This document shows, piece after piece, positions 53,030-60,869 of a DNA stretch of 64,000 bases. Position 1 is the first letter of the stretch. Each line of letters opens with the position of its first letter. The notes under the pieces were generated by a model. It was not told the DNA's origin, made no database searches, and saw only the letters and a list, made by a program, of their open reading frames with translations. Source of the stretch: JBHENC01 sp046262295 (GTDB lineage Bacteria; Acidobacteriota; Blastocatellia; Pyrinomonadales; Pyrinomonadaceae); contig JBHENC010000005.1 in NCBI GenBank assembly GCA_046262295.1, positions 261,622-325,621 of the forward strand. Reading direction: 5' to 3'. Position numbers and translations under genes: made by a program.

Positions 53030-54217
53030 TTACGGATTGGGCGTGTTGGAATTCGAGTTGCTATTCGAGTTCGTCGTTCCGTCGTTTGTGCCCATGTTGC
53101 TATTCGTGCTGCTGTTCGTATTGCTCGCTCCGCCGCGACGATTGCGGCGACGGTTGCCGCGTCGCGTATTGGTGTTGCCCGTGTTTACGCTACCGCTCGC
53201 ATCGCCCGACGGATTGCCGCCCGTCGTGTCGGTTGGCGCGAGGACTGGCGGAGTGGTCGCACCGGTCGTTGTCGCATCGGTGCTCGGTGTCGTCGTGGTC
53301 GTTGTATCGCCGCTCATGCTGCCCGAAGACATTGCCCCGCGTCGGCCGCGACGTCCCATACGGCGCGCGCGTCCGCCTGATCCGCCCGGCGAAAATGAGA
53401 ATGAACGCTTTTCTCCGGGAACGCTCGTGAGCGTCAATCTGTCGCCCGCCTTACGCGCACGCAAGGAAAGGATTGTCGGCGGCGTTGCAGTCGCTCCGGC
53501 GGTGGCCGTCGTCGAGACTTCGCCGAACTGCATCGTGACGGCGGTGTAGCCGCGCGTGGTATTGCCGACGACGCGGCCTGTTTGCGTGGACGAACCGCTG
53601 GTCAAAGTAAACTGGTTGCCGGTGATGGCGAGCGTCGCGTCACCGTTCATGCCGCCTTCCGGGTAATTGACGACGCCCGTGTAGGTGCCGGACAAGTCGG
53701 TTGTTTCGCCGCCTGCTGTCGCGGAAGTATCCGCCGCCGCAGCATCGCCGGACATCGCCGAACTCATACGCCCACGACCGCGACGGCGGCCACGACGACC
53801 GCCACTGGACATATTCATGTTGCTCATGTCGCCGCCGTTCATGTTGCCGGACATATTGCTGTTCTGCGTATCGCCCGACGACATATTGCCGTTCGACATA
53901 TTCATGTTGCCCTGCGCATCGCCGGACATATTGCCGCTCGACATATTGCCATTCGACATATTACCGCTGGAGGCGTCGCCGCTCATGTTGCCGCCGGACA
54001 TATTCGTGTTACCGCCGCGACGGTTGCCGCGCCTGCGTCTGCCGCCGGTGCGCCCGCTGTTCGACATATTGCCGTTCTGCATACTGCCGTTTGTGTTGTC
54101 GCCCGTCGTTTGCGTATCCTGCGCCAATACAACTACGTCAGCGCCGACGAGAGCCACCGAGACGACAAGCACAAATAGAACCCCCAGAATGTATGTGCTG
54201 CTAATCTTTTTGCTCAC
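53030..54217 (-). CDS. Secreted low-complexity Asn/Ser/Gly/Met and Arg-Gly repeat protein
   Basis: 395 residues with a signal region (ILGVLFVLVVSVALVGADVV, cut near LAQD). Residues 45-135 are built of short NMSNGNMSSGNMSGD-like units; Arg clusters GRRRRGNRRGG, RRGRRRGRGR and ARRMGRRGRRG flank them. A folded patch from about 172 to 275 (LSGTYTGVVNYPEGGMNGDA, LTLTSVPGEKRSFSF) looks like a beta domain. The C-terminus repeats the pattern (RRGNRRRNRRGG, then Asn/Ser). It interrupts the atu-type cluster. I do not know the family; a structural, metal- or RNA/DNA-binding, or matrix role are all possible. Confidence 0.75.
   Translation of the reverse strand: MSKKISSTYILGVLFVLVVSVALVGADVVVLAQDTQTTGDNTNGSMQNGNMSNSGRTGGRRRRGNRRGGNTNMSGGNMSGDASSGNMSNGNMSSGNMSGDAQGNMNMSNGNMSSGDTQNSNMSGNMNGGDMSNMNMSSGGRRGRRRGRGRMSSAMSGDAAAADTSATAGGETTDLSGTYTGVVNYPEGGMNGDATLAITGNQFTLTSGSSTQTGRVVGNTTRGYTAVTMQFGEVSTTATAGATATPPTILSLRARKAGDRLTLTSVPGEKRSFSFSPGGSGGRARRMGRRGRRGAMSSGSMSGDTTTTTTPSTDATTTGATTPPVLAPTDTTGGNPSGDASGSVNTGNTNTRRGNRRRNRRGGASNTNSSTNSNMGTNDGTTNSNSNSNSNTPNP
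53813..54079. repeat. Degenerate tandem repeat encoding Asn-Met-Ser-Gly units
   Basis: Inside the gene above. Near-repeats of CGACATATTGCC and GCTCATGTTGCC on the plus strand encode the NMS units on the minus strand. Length differences between strains would be expected. Confidence 0.65.
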
Positions 54218-54568
54218 GGATGTTTCTCCTTCTATGTTGTATCGCGCACGTTCTTTGCTAAGAGAGCGGTACGCGCGAGTGTTGATGTTTCGTCAGGTAC
54301 ATCGCATATCAAAAGCGTGTTGAAAGTCGGCTTCGAACAATCATGATGGCCGACCCGGTGCATTGCAGCACGACGCAATGATCCTCATGCGCCTGCAATT
54401 ATATTTGGGCGTCGCCCGTTATTACGGCGAGTAATCGTCGTAAAGGGGATTGCGGAGGAACACCTGTAAAAGCTCGGTTAAAGAATACGACACAACATTT
54501 TCGCACAATTCGCGTTATTTTGCGTAACTTAAATTGCCGTTGATCGAAACTCTGCGGCGCATCTTGCC
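54218..54568. other. Intergenic region, no gene recognised
   Basis: About 350 bases between the carboxyltransferase stop and the repeat protein start, both minus strand. The AT-rich stretch around 54475-54535 could hold a promoter for the repeat protein gene; I see no structured RNA. Confidence 0.4.
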
Positions 54569-56209
54569 TTATGCGAGCGCCTGCGGCAGCACGAAAGCCC
54601 CCAGATGCGGGCCGCTGTAATTCAACCCGACGCGCAAAGCCAATTCCAACGCATCGCGCGTATTTTCCGGCACAATCACGGCGTCAACGAACCCGCGCGC
54701 GGCGGCATACTTCGCGTCCAATTGCTGCTCGTAGCTTTCGCGCACACGATCCATCTCGAGTTTCAAAGCGTCGTCCGGCTCAAGGTTTTCGCGCTTTAAT
54801 TTATCGAGTTGTGTGCCGAAAAGCGCCTGCACCGCCGAATCGCCTTCCATCACGCCCATGCGTCCCGTCGGCCAACTGAAAATGAAATCGGGATCGAAGC
54901 CCTGCCCCGCCATCGCGTAATAGCCCGCGCCCGATGCGTGATTAATTGTTAGGACGATCTTCGGCACAATGGTCGTCGCCATCGCTTCGACAAAGCGCGC
55001 ACCGGCGCGAATGATGCCGGAATGCTCCGCTTCGGCTCCGACCATAAAGCCGGAAACGTCTTGTACGAAAAGCAAAGGCGTGCCGTGACGATTGCAGGTC
55101 TCTATAAAGTACGCGACCTTTTCGGCGGAGTCTGCGTAAACGATGCCGCCGAACTTAGGCGGCGCACCGGGAACGCGAATCATTCCGCGACTGTTCGTAA
55201 TAACTCCGACCTGAATGCCCTTGACGCGCGCGTGTCCCGTAATCATCTCTTTCGCGTAATCGGCTTGAAACTCATCCAAGTGTCCGCCGTCCAGCACACA
55301 CGCGAGCACATCACGCATATCGTAAGGCTGGCGATGATCTTCCGGGATGATCTCGTAGAGGTCTTCCAAAGGACGCGCGGCATTCGTGCTCTCCGTGATT
55401 GAAACGCTCGTCGCGGGCTTGACGGGAAGCTCCGTCACGAACTCTCTGATCTTCTCAAGGCAGGCTTCGTCGTTGGGTACGCGGTAATGCGCGACGCCGG
55501 ACACTTCGTTGTGCGTGCGTGCGCCGCCTAAGGTTTCGTTGTCAATCGTCTGCCCCGTCGCGCCTTTAACGAGGTTCGCGCCGCCGAGTCCCATGAATGA
55601 TGTTTCTTCGACCATCACGATGATATCGGAGAGCGCGGGCAGGTACGCGCCGCCCGCGATGCACGGCCCCATCACGGCGGAAAGTTGCGGCACGCGAAGA
55701 TACCGACGCATGATCGAGTTGTAATAAAAGATGCGGGACGCGCCGTACTGTCCGGGAAAGACGCCGCCTTGATACGGCAAGTTGACGCCCGCCGAATCCA
55801 CCAGATAAATAATCGGCACGTGCGAGCGCATCGCAACTTCCTGCGCGCGCAAAATCTTCTTAATCGTTTCAGGCCACCACGAACCTGCTTTGACAGTGGC
55901 ATCGTTGGCGACAACAACGACTTCGCGCCCGCTGATGCGCCCGAGCACGGTGACGACGCCCGCTGCCGGAGCCGCGCCCTTGTATTCATCGTAAGCGACG
56001 AGCAGGCCGATCTCCTGCGCAAAAGCATCTTTGTCGAGAAGTAGTTCGATGCGCTCGCGCGCCGTCAGCTTGCCTTGCCGGTGCTGGCGTTCGATCTTGT
56101 CGGGGCCGCCGCCGCGACGCAGCTTGGCTTCGAGCCGCAGATAATCTTCGGCAAGGCCGCGTAGCCGCGTGTGTCGTGCGTCAGGAGCCGTTCGTGCTTC
56201 GTGCGTCAT
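54569..56209 (-). CDS. Acyl-CoA carboxylase, carboxyltransferase (beta) subunit, MCC/GCC type
   Basis: 546 residues from ATG 56209 (a GTG at 56239 is also possible). Carboxyltransferase motifs: RQHRQGKLTARERIELLLDK, YLVDSAGVNLPYQGGVFPGQ, AVMGPCIAGGAYLPALSDII, LGGARTHNEVSGVAHYRVPN and ALFGTQLDKLKRENLEPDDA. The LP-x-Q-x-x-VFP signature and GGA-THN are those of methylcrotonyl- and geranyl-CoA carboxylases, not propionyl-CoA carboxylase. The biotin carboxylase and biotin carrier genes are not in the window. With atuA next to it, geranyl-CoA, methylcrotonyl-CoA or a related branched acyl-CoA is the likely substrate. Confidence 0.93.
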   Translation of the reverse strand: MTHEARTAPDARHTRLRGLAEDYLRLEAKLRRGGGPDKIERQHRQGKLTARERIELLLDKDAFAQEIGLLVAYDEYKGAAPAAGVVTVLGRISGREVVVVANDATVKAGSWWPETIKKILRAQEVAMRSHVPIIYLVDSAGVNLPYQGGVFPGQYGASRIFYYNSIMRRYLRVPQLSAVMGPCIAGGAYLPALSDIIVMVEETSFMGLGGANLVKGATGQTIDNETLGGARTHNEVSGVAHYRVPNDEACLEKIREFVTELPVKPATSVSITESTNAARPLEDLYEIIPEDHRQPYDMRDVLACVLDGGHLDEFQADYAKEMITGHARVKGIQVGVITNSRGMIRVPGAPPKFGGIVYADSAEKVAYFIETCNRHGTPLLFVQDVSGFMVGAEAEHSGIIRAGARFVEAMATTIVPKIVLTINHASGAGYYAMAGQGFDPDFIFSWPTGRMGVMEGDSAVQALFGTQLDKLKRENLEPDDALKLEMDRVRESYEQQLDAKYAAARGFVDAVIVPENTRDALELALRVGLNYSGPHLGAFVLPQALA

Positions 56210-56410
56210 GTCACCGAACCGGCCACCATGCTCAGACACTCATCGCTGCCAGCCGTTTTACCTACAAGTTTTGGGATTGCTTTGGATTAGAAAATATCAC
56301 AGGCAAACTGCATAAAACAAACGCGCCTGCGTTTGCCTTGAAGCGCAAGAGCATTATAAGCTATTGAAGCTACGGCTTAACTTCAGTAAAATCCAGGAAG
56401 AGAATAAAGC

Positions 56411-56734
56411 ATGAAATATCTTAGCACTTCCTTTCTCACGCTGCTCCTTATCTTCGATGTTGCAGCTAACATTCAGAATAATTCAACTAACAATGTCGGC
56501 AGTAGATCATGCGAGGAGTATAAAATTGGAATTATTACTCCACCTAAAGACGTAGATTTCAAGTTAACGATTATTGTTCCGCCAAAAGATATTGACCCCG
56601 CAATGGTTATCAATCCATGCGCAGAATTGGTTCAAACTGTGTCTACGCCGCAAATAATTATTCCACGCAAAGAGTCTGGCAAATTATTCAAACCTCTGCC
56701 TTTTACGATTAAGAACAGATATTCAAAACAGTGA
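56411..56734 (+). CDS. Small AT-rich secreted protein of unknown function
   Basis: 107 residues, with AGGAAGAG upstream of the ATG. A signal peptide (MKYLSTSFLTLLLIFDVAAN) precedes a mature part containing two similar segments, KIGIITPPKDVDFKLTI and TIIVPPKDIDPAMVI, each with a II-x-PPKD-x-D core, and two Cys. GC is far below that of the neighbours, which suggests recent transfer or a fast-evolving gene. No family recognised. Confidence 0.55.
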   Translation: MKYLSTSFLTLLLIFDVAANIQNNSTNNVGSRSCEEYKIGIITPPKDVDFKLTIIVPPKDIDPAMVINPCAELVQTVSTPQIIIPRKESGKLFKPLPFTIKNRYSKQ

Positions 56735-56773
56735 AGAGTTATCAACCGGCGACAACCTGTCCTGCTTTCCGAG

Positions 56774-58141
56774 TTAAAACTTTTGCGAAGGCGCGACGAG
56801 CAGCTTCATTAACTCGGACACGTCCGCCTTCTCCGGCACGCCTTCCAGAATCAACACGCGCGCGCCGTCGCGTTGCATAATCACAGTGCCTTCGTTTGTT
56901 TGCCACCCGCGCAACGCATCGCCGCGCAGGTTCGCCGCGACGGGTAAAGTCTCAATCGCTTTGGCATTCGTATAGCGCAAACCGGTGCGTTTGGCGTAAG
57001 CGTCGAAGAATTCGCGCGCGTCCGTTTCCGTATCCCAGACGGTGCTTTGCGCGATCATCACTTCGCCCGTTTTCCCTTTTTCATAGACGGCATAACGGTC
57101 GCCGCCCCATCCCGCCGCCGCCTGCTTCGAGTCCTTTTCGGATTTCAGATACTCGTCGAGAATCAGATACAGACTCCATTCGCCGTTCACGTCATAATCA
57201 ATGCGCTTCCAATCCGCGCCGAGTTTTCCGGCGATGTCCGGCAGAGCGACTTTGACGGGAGCTTCGCGCGTGAAATATTTTTCCGTGTGAAGAATCTGTT
57301 CGGTTGACTGGGGCAACTCTGTGAACGCCTGCGAGATGCGCGCCCATCCGCCGCGATTGAAAAGGGCGGCGACCCACAACGCGCCGTTCTGGTACGGGAA
57401 CAACAAGGATTCACGAAGCGCACGCGGCGCTTTCTCGATCTGTTCCATTGCACCGGCGTCGGCCTGCGTTGATTTCATCAGCGCGCGCAGCCTCGCTTGA
57501 TCTCTGCGCGCATATGCGATCATCGTAAACGTCGCGTCGCCTTCGATGAGCGCGTGCGCCGCCAGCTCTGCGTCGGAATCGCCTTTCGGCCATTTCTCGA
57601 AGCGGCGCAAATTGAAATGCTGATCCTGTAAGGCGTGCGTCAATTCATGCGACATAACGGTTAATTGCCCGTCAACGTCAATCCAATCGGCCAGATAAAA
57701 CTGCTGCGTTTTCGGATCGTAATAGCCTGCGACCTGTTCCGTCAGCAGTTTGATGATGAACGGGCGTAGCTCGAAATCAAGCGGCGCAAGACCGAGTTTT
57801 TTAAGGGCGAGGCCGGAGGTACGCAACTCTTCGGGCGTCGTGTCTTCGTTCAGATTCTTGACGATCATGCGCTCGATTTCGGCGCGTGATTGCGCTCCGC
57901 TTTTGACGGGACGCACGATGGAGAGTTCTCTGAGTTTGCTCGTTTCCTGCAAAACATCGGCGGTCGCGGCGACAACAGCGGCGTTTCTCGCGGCGGAACT
58001 GGCGGCGATGGCCGTGCCGCTGCCGCCCGGCTGTGGCTGCTGCGCCGTCGCCTGATGGCTTGCGGCGAGTAGTAATAGCGTTGCGATGACAGCAACGGCG
58101 AGAGACATAATCGCTGTGCGGGGTCTGATTTGCTTTGACAT
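56774..58141 (-). CDS. Secreted zinc metalloprotease (HExxH)
   Basis: 455 residues. Signal peptide (IMSLAVAVIATLLLLAASHQ, cut near ATAQQ), then a helical N-terminal part. The catalytic motif is MSHELTHALQDQHF (HELTH at 165-169) and the third zinc ligand is probably Glu200 in HALIEGDATF, a gluzincin layout with about 31 residues between. GYYDPKTQQFYLADWIDVDG lies just before the HExxH. The C-terminal half (AKGWG-like segment with GGDRYAVYEKGKTGEVMIAQ) may be an accessory domain. Export and layout suggest a secreted peptidase; the substrate is unknown. Confidence 0.85.
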   Translation of the reverse strand: MSKQIRPRTAIMSLAVAVIATLLLLAASHQATAQQPQPGGSGTAIAASSAARNAAVVAATADVLQETSKLRELSIVRPVKSGAQSRAEIERMIVKNLNEDTTPEELRTSGLALKKLGLAPLDFELRPFIIKLLTEQVAGYYDPKTQQFYLADWIDVDGQLTVMSHELTHALQDQHFNLRRFEKWPKGDSDAELAAHALIEGDATFTMIAYARRDQARLRALMKSTQADAGAMEQIEKAPRALRESLLFPYQNGALWVAALFNRGGWARISQAFTELPQSTEQILHTEKYFTREAPVKVALPDIAGKLGADWKRIDYDVNGEWSLYLILDEYLKSEKDSKQAAAGWGGDRYAVYEKGKTGEVMIAQSTVWDTETDAREFFDAYAKRTGLRYTNAKAIETLPVAANLRGDALRGWQTNEGTVIMQRDGARVLILEGVPEKADVSELMKLLVAPSQKF

Positions 58142-58247
58142 CCTTTACCTTTCGCTTTTATAGTCCGCTTCAAAGTTTACTTTATTGTGTGCCGCCCTGA
58201 TACCGCGATGGCGTTTGCGAACGACGCGCGGGAGGAGTTTATTTCAG

Positions 58248-58754
58248 ATGACGAACTTCACCGAAGAAGATGCTTTGGCCGAGAATTGGCACGAGACGAA
58301 GTTGCGCGTGCGCTATTCCGAAACGGACAAAATGGGCATCGTATATCACGCCAATTTTCTTGTCTGGTTTGAAATCGGCCGCACGGAATTTTGCCGCGCG
58401 CGCGGCTTTTCCTACCGCGAGATGGAAGAGAACGCGGACGCCTTTCTCGTCGTCGCCGAAAGCTATTGCCGTTACAAAGCACCCGCGCGCTACGACGACG
58501 AGTTAATCGTCCGCACTCATATTACGGAACAGCGGCGACGCTCGCTTCGTTTCGGCTACGAGATCGTGCGCGTCTCCGACAACGTGGTTATCGCTGAAGG
58601 CGAAACCGGGCACGTCGTCACGGACTCTCAAAATCGCGTGCGCAGTTTCCCACCCGAATACAACGCGCTTTTTGCTCCCTCGACCACCGGCGAAACCAAC
58701 TACGCCGAACAACCGAAAAAAGAACGTGTCCCCGAAGGCAGCGCGCCGGAATAA
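58248..58754 (+). CDS. Acyl-CoA thioesterase, YbgC/4-hydroxybenzoyl-CoA thioesterase family
   Basis: 168 residues with GGAGGAG ten bases upstream. The hot-dog signature is RVRYSETDKMGIVYHANFLV, with the catalytic Asp in TDKMG and the fold continuing WFEIGRTEFCRARGFSY. TxGETGHVVTD-like and PARYDDELIVRTHITEQ complete the domain. It cleaves an acyl-CoA thioester; the chain length is not clear. The last 25 residues are a disordered tail. Expression probably ends in the GAGTC-type repeat. Confidence 0.92.
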   Translation: MTNFTEEDALAENWHETKLRVRYSETDKMGIVYHANFLVWFEIGRTEFCRARGFSYREMEENADAFLVVAESYCRYKAPARYDDELIVRTHITEQRRRSLRFGYEIVRVSDNVVIAEGETGHVVTDSQNRVRSFPPEYNALFAPSTTGETNYAEQPKKERVPEGSAPE

Positions 58755-58760
58755 GCCTGC

Positions 58761-58847
58761 GAGTCAGGAGTCGAGAGTCAACAGTGGGGAGTGAGAATCG
58801 AAAGAAGATCAAATGTTTTTTCTCTCTTGACTCTCGACTCCTGACTC
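58761..58847. repeat. GAGTC-type inverted repeat, copy 2 (possible bidirectional terminator)
   Basis: GAGTCAGGAGTCGAGAGTCA (58761-58780) and its exact 20-base complement (58828-58847) enclose 47 bases. A T-run, CTTTTTCC, follows at 58853. It lies between two convergent genes and shares the core GAGTCAGGAG with the repeat at 30446. Confidence 0.8.
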
Positions 58848-58864
58848 TCGACTCTTTTTCCGTC

Positions 58865-59647
58865 TTACGATTGATGCGTGAGCGAGAGGCGTTCGATGGC
58901 GCGGGCGCGGCCGGTCGCTTCGTCAATGTCCAGCACGACACCACAGATACGCACGTCGCCTTCGGCATGGTCAGCGCGCTTGCCCGTCGCTGTCATAAAC
59001 CGCTCGATCACGTCTTCGCGCTTCATACCGATAACGCCCGCATAGCTTCCCGTCATGCCCAGATCGGAAAGAAACGCCGTCCCGTTCGTCAGGATTCGCT
59101 CGTCCGCCGTCTGCACGTGCGTGTGCGTGCCGACGACCGCCGACATACGCCCGTCCACATACCAGCCCATCGCGCCCTTTTCCGAAGTCGCTTCGGCGTG
59201 AAAATCCAGCAAGCGCACTTTAACGTCCGCATCCAGCGCAGCGAGCAGTTTATCAACGGCGCGAAACGGATCATCCGACGGCTGCATAAAAATGCGCCCG
59301 ATCAAATTAATGACGGCGATGCGCACGCCGCGCACTTCGCCCGTCCACACGCCCTTGCCGGGCGTTCCCGGCGGGAAATTGGCGGGGCGCAGCAGGCGCG
59401 GGTTGTCGTCTATGTACGGCAGCACTTCGCGTTTGTCGAAGATGTGGTTGCCGGAAGTCATCACGTCAATGCCGGAGGCGAAGAGTTCGTCGGCGAGACG
59501 CGGCGTGATGGAAAAGCCGCCCGCGACGTTTTCGCCGTTCGCCACCGTAAAATCTATTTCGTGCTGCTCGCGTATATCCTGTATGCGTTCGAGTACCGCG
59601 ATGCGTCCCGGCTTGGCGACGATATCCCCGATCATCAACACCTTCAT
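58865..59647 (-). CDS. YmdB family metallophosphoesterase (2',3'-cyclic nucleotide phosphodiesterase)
   Basis: 260 residues, standard for the TIGR00282/YmdB family. Metal-site motifs: MKVLMIGDIVAKPGR, FTVANGENVAGGFSITPRLA, TSGNHIFDKREVLPYI, LLDFHAEATSEKGAMGWYVD and VVGTHTHVQTADERIL. In Bacillus this enzyme hydrolyses cyclic nucleotides and affects motile/biofilm states. Gene order with zapA, 6S RNA and pheT is shared with several bacterial groups. Confidence 0.95.
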   Translation of the reverse strand: MKVLMIGDIVAKPGRIAVLERIQDIREQHEIDFTVANGENVAGGFSITPRLADELFASGIDVMTSGNHIFDKREVLPYIDDNPRLLRPANFPPGTPGKGVWTGEVRGVRIAVINLIGRIFMQPSDDPFRAVDKLLAALDADVKVRLLDFHAEATSEKGAMGWYVDGRMSAVVGTHTHVQTADERILTNGTAFLSDLGMTGSYAGVIGMKREDVIERFMTATGKRADHAEGDVRICGVVLDIDEATGRARAIERLSLTHQS

Positions 59648-59773
59648 CTTCGCGTTCCAACCTCTGCTTTCATCTTCAAGAAATAAAAAAACGCGCCCCG
59701 CTTCGACTTCCCAGCGAGACGCGACGCCGCCGCCCGTATCTGAAATCTGACGAAGAATTATTCAATCGAAAGA

Positions 59774-59790
59774 TTTCGTTCTTAACGAAA
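59774..59790 (-). terminator. Weak terminator of the 6S-like RNA
   Basis: TTTCGTT, loop, AACGAAA at 59774-59790; TCTTTC follows on the minus strand. Confidence 0.4.
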
Positions 59791-59799
59791 AGGGTGGTA

Positions 59800-59998
59800 G
59801 AGGGAAATCCGCAATGGCCGTTCCGAAACCGTGATTGAACCTGCTTATCAGGTGGGTGACCTTTGAAAAGCCGCAGCCTTTAGCACTCCTTAACGATGAA
59901 GGAAAGCACGGGCTATATTGCGGCATCGGTCTCCCGTATCAACGGCATTGGCTCAATCATCTAAAGTCGGTGACGAACCCCGCAGAAATTGTTCCCTC
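59800..59998 (-). ncRNA. ssrS: Likely 6S RNA (ssrS), RNA polymerase regulator
   Basis: About 199 bases with no coding frame, placed directly after zapA in the same direction, a common site for 6S RNA. The ends pair (GAGGGAA 59800-59806 against TTCCCTC 59992-59998), and the 3' half, read on the minus strand, contains the small hairpin ACCTG-ATAAG-CAGGT (59839-59853), like the CCTTGAACC hairpin that flanks the central bubble in Escherichia coli 6S RNA. Boundaries are estimates. 6S RNA binds the sigma70 holoenzyme in stationary phase. Confidence 0.65.
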
Positions 59999-60117
59999 CG
60001 CCGCCGAGCATATTAACACACACGCCGCCCGCGTCGAAAGCGAGTCGAAATAAAAACTGCGCGAACAGCATTTGTTCCTCGCTTGCGTCTTTAAGATTTA
60101 GTTTTGTCTGTGGTGTA

Positions 60118-60453
60118 TTACGAAATCACCATGTTGCCCGCTTTGAGCAGGTGATCCAGCATGGCGGCGCATTCGGTGCTGCGCGAGGCGAGTTGCGAAT
60201 CGGCCTGCTCGTGCAGGCGTTTGAGGCGATGCAGTTCATCTGCGATATGCAAGGCGGCGAGAATGGCGACTTTCAGGGAATCAACGGTGAGCGTGCCGGA
60301 GGAGATTTCGCGCATACGCGAATCAACAAACTCGGCGAGTTGCGAAATATACTCGCCGTCGCCGTCCGAGCGTATGTTGTAAGTCTGGTTGTAAATCTCT
60401 ACCCGAATGGTCGGCGTCGAACCGCCCTCCGTGTTGCCTTTGCCAGATCCCAT
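60118..60453 (-). CDS. zapA: ZapA, cell division protein
   Basis: 111 residues from ATG 60453, with GGAGG eight bases upstream. The N-terminal ZapA domain begins TIRVEIYNQTYNIRSDGDGE, then YISQLAEFVDSRMREISSGT, followed by helices VDSLKVAILAALHIADELHR. ZapA cross-links FtsZ filaments at the Z-ring. A Gly/Ser-rich leader of about 13 residues comes first. It follows the coiled-coil gene by 13 bases. Confidence 0.93.
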   Translation of the reverse strand: MGSGKGNTEGGSTPTIRVEIYNQTYNIRSDGDGEYISQLAEFVDSRMREISSGTLTVDSLKVAILAALHIADELHRLKRLHEQADSQLASRSTECAAMLDHLLKAGNMVIS

Positions 60454-60466
60454 TAATCCACCTCCG

Positions 60467-60748
60467 TTATTTGCGCATGGCCTCGACAGCTTCAGGATCG
60501 AGCGCGGCGATGGCATCGAGCATCGCTTCGACTTTGGCGCGGATCGTATCGCGCTCCGACATTAATCGCTCGACGTGAGATTCGAGCCGCTCTTTCTCAT
60601 CGAGCAGACCGCCCAGCTCGCGCCGTATCGCAGAGACCTCACGTTCGAGACCTTCTTTTTCCTGCCGCAGCGTTTTCGTCAGCTCAATGGTGCGGTAGAT
60701 TTTATCTTCCAGATGCGAAAACTTTTCAAGCCCGGATATTCCGACCAT
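60467..60748 (-). CDS. ZapB-like short coiled-coil protein
   Basis: 93 residues from ATG 60748, with GAGGAG ten bases upstream. Nearly the whole chain is coiled coil: LEKFSHLEDKIYRTIELTKT, LRQEKEGLEREVSAIRREL, LLDEKERLESHVERLMSERD. Gene order before zapA suggests a ZapB-like role bridging ZapA to DNA or membrane; sequence alone does not prove it. 13 bases separate it from zapA. Confidence 0.75.
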   Translation of the reverse strand: MVGISGLEKFSHLEDKIYRTIELTKTLRQEKEGLEREVSAIRRELGGLLDEKERLESHVERLMSERDTIRAKVEAMLDAIAALDPEAVEAMRK

Positions 60749-60869
60749 CGTTCTGCTTCTCCTCGAACTTTTTGTGGCAACTTGCTCCGGCCAGAAGTTG
60801 ATTATGCGACGAGCACGCCCGCGCACGCAAGACTTACACTCGATCAAGCTCCGAAATCTTCTACGAACA

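Noticed and set aside
53813..54079. CRISPR-like array in the Asn/Met/Ser repeat gene
   Set aside because: The repeats are in frame, degenerate, and encode a continuous secreted protein.
54569..56209. Propionyl-CoA carboxylase beta subunit
   Set aside because: The LP-x-Q-x-x-VFP and GGA-THN signatures fit the MCC/GCC branch better.
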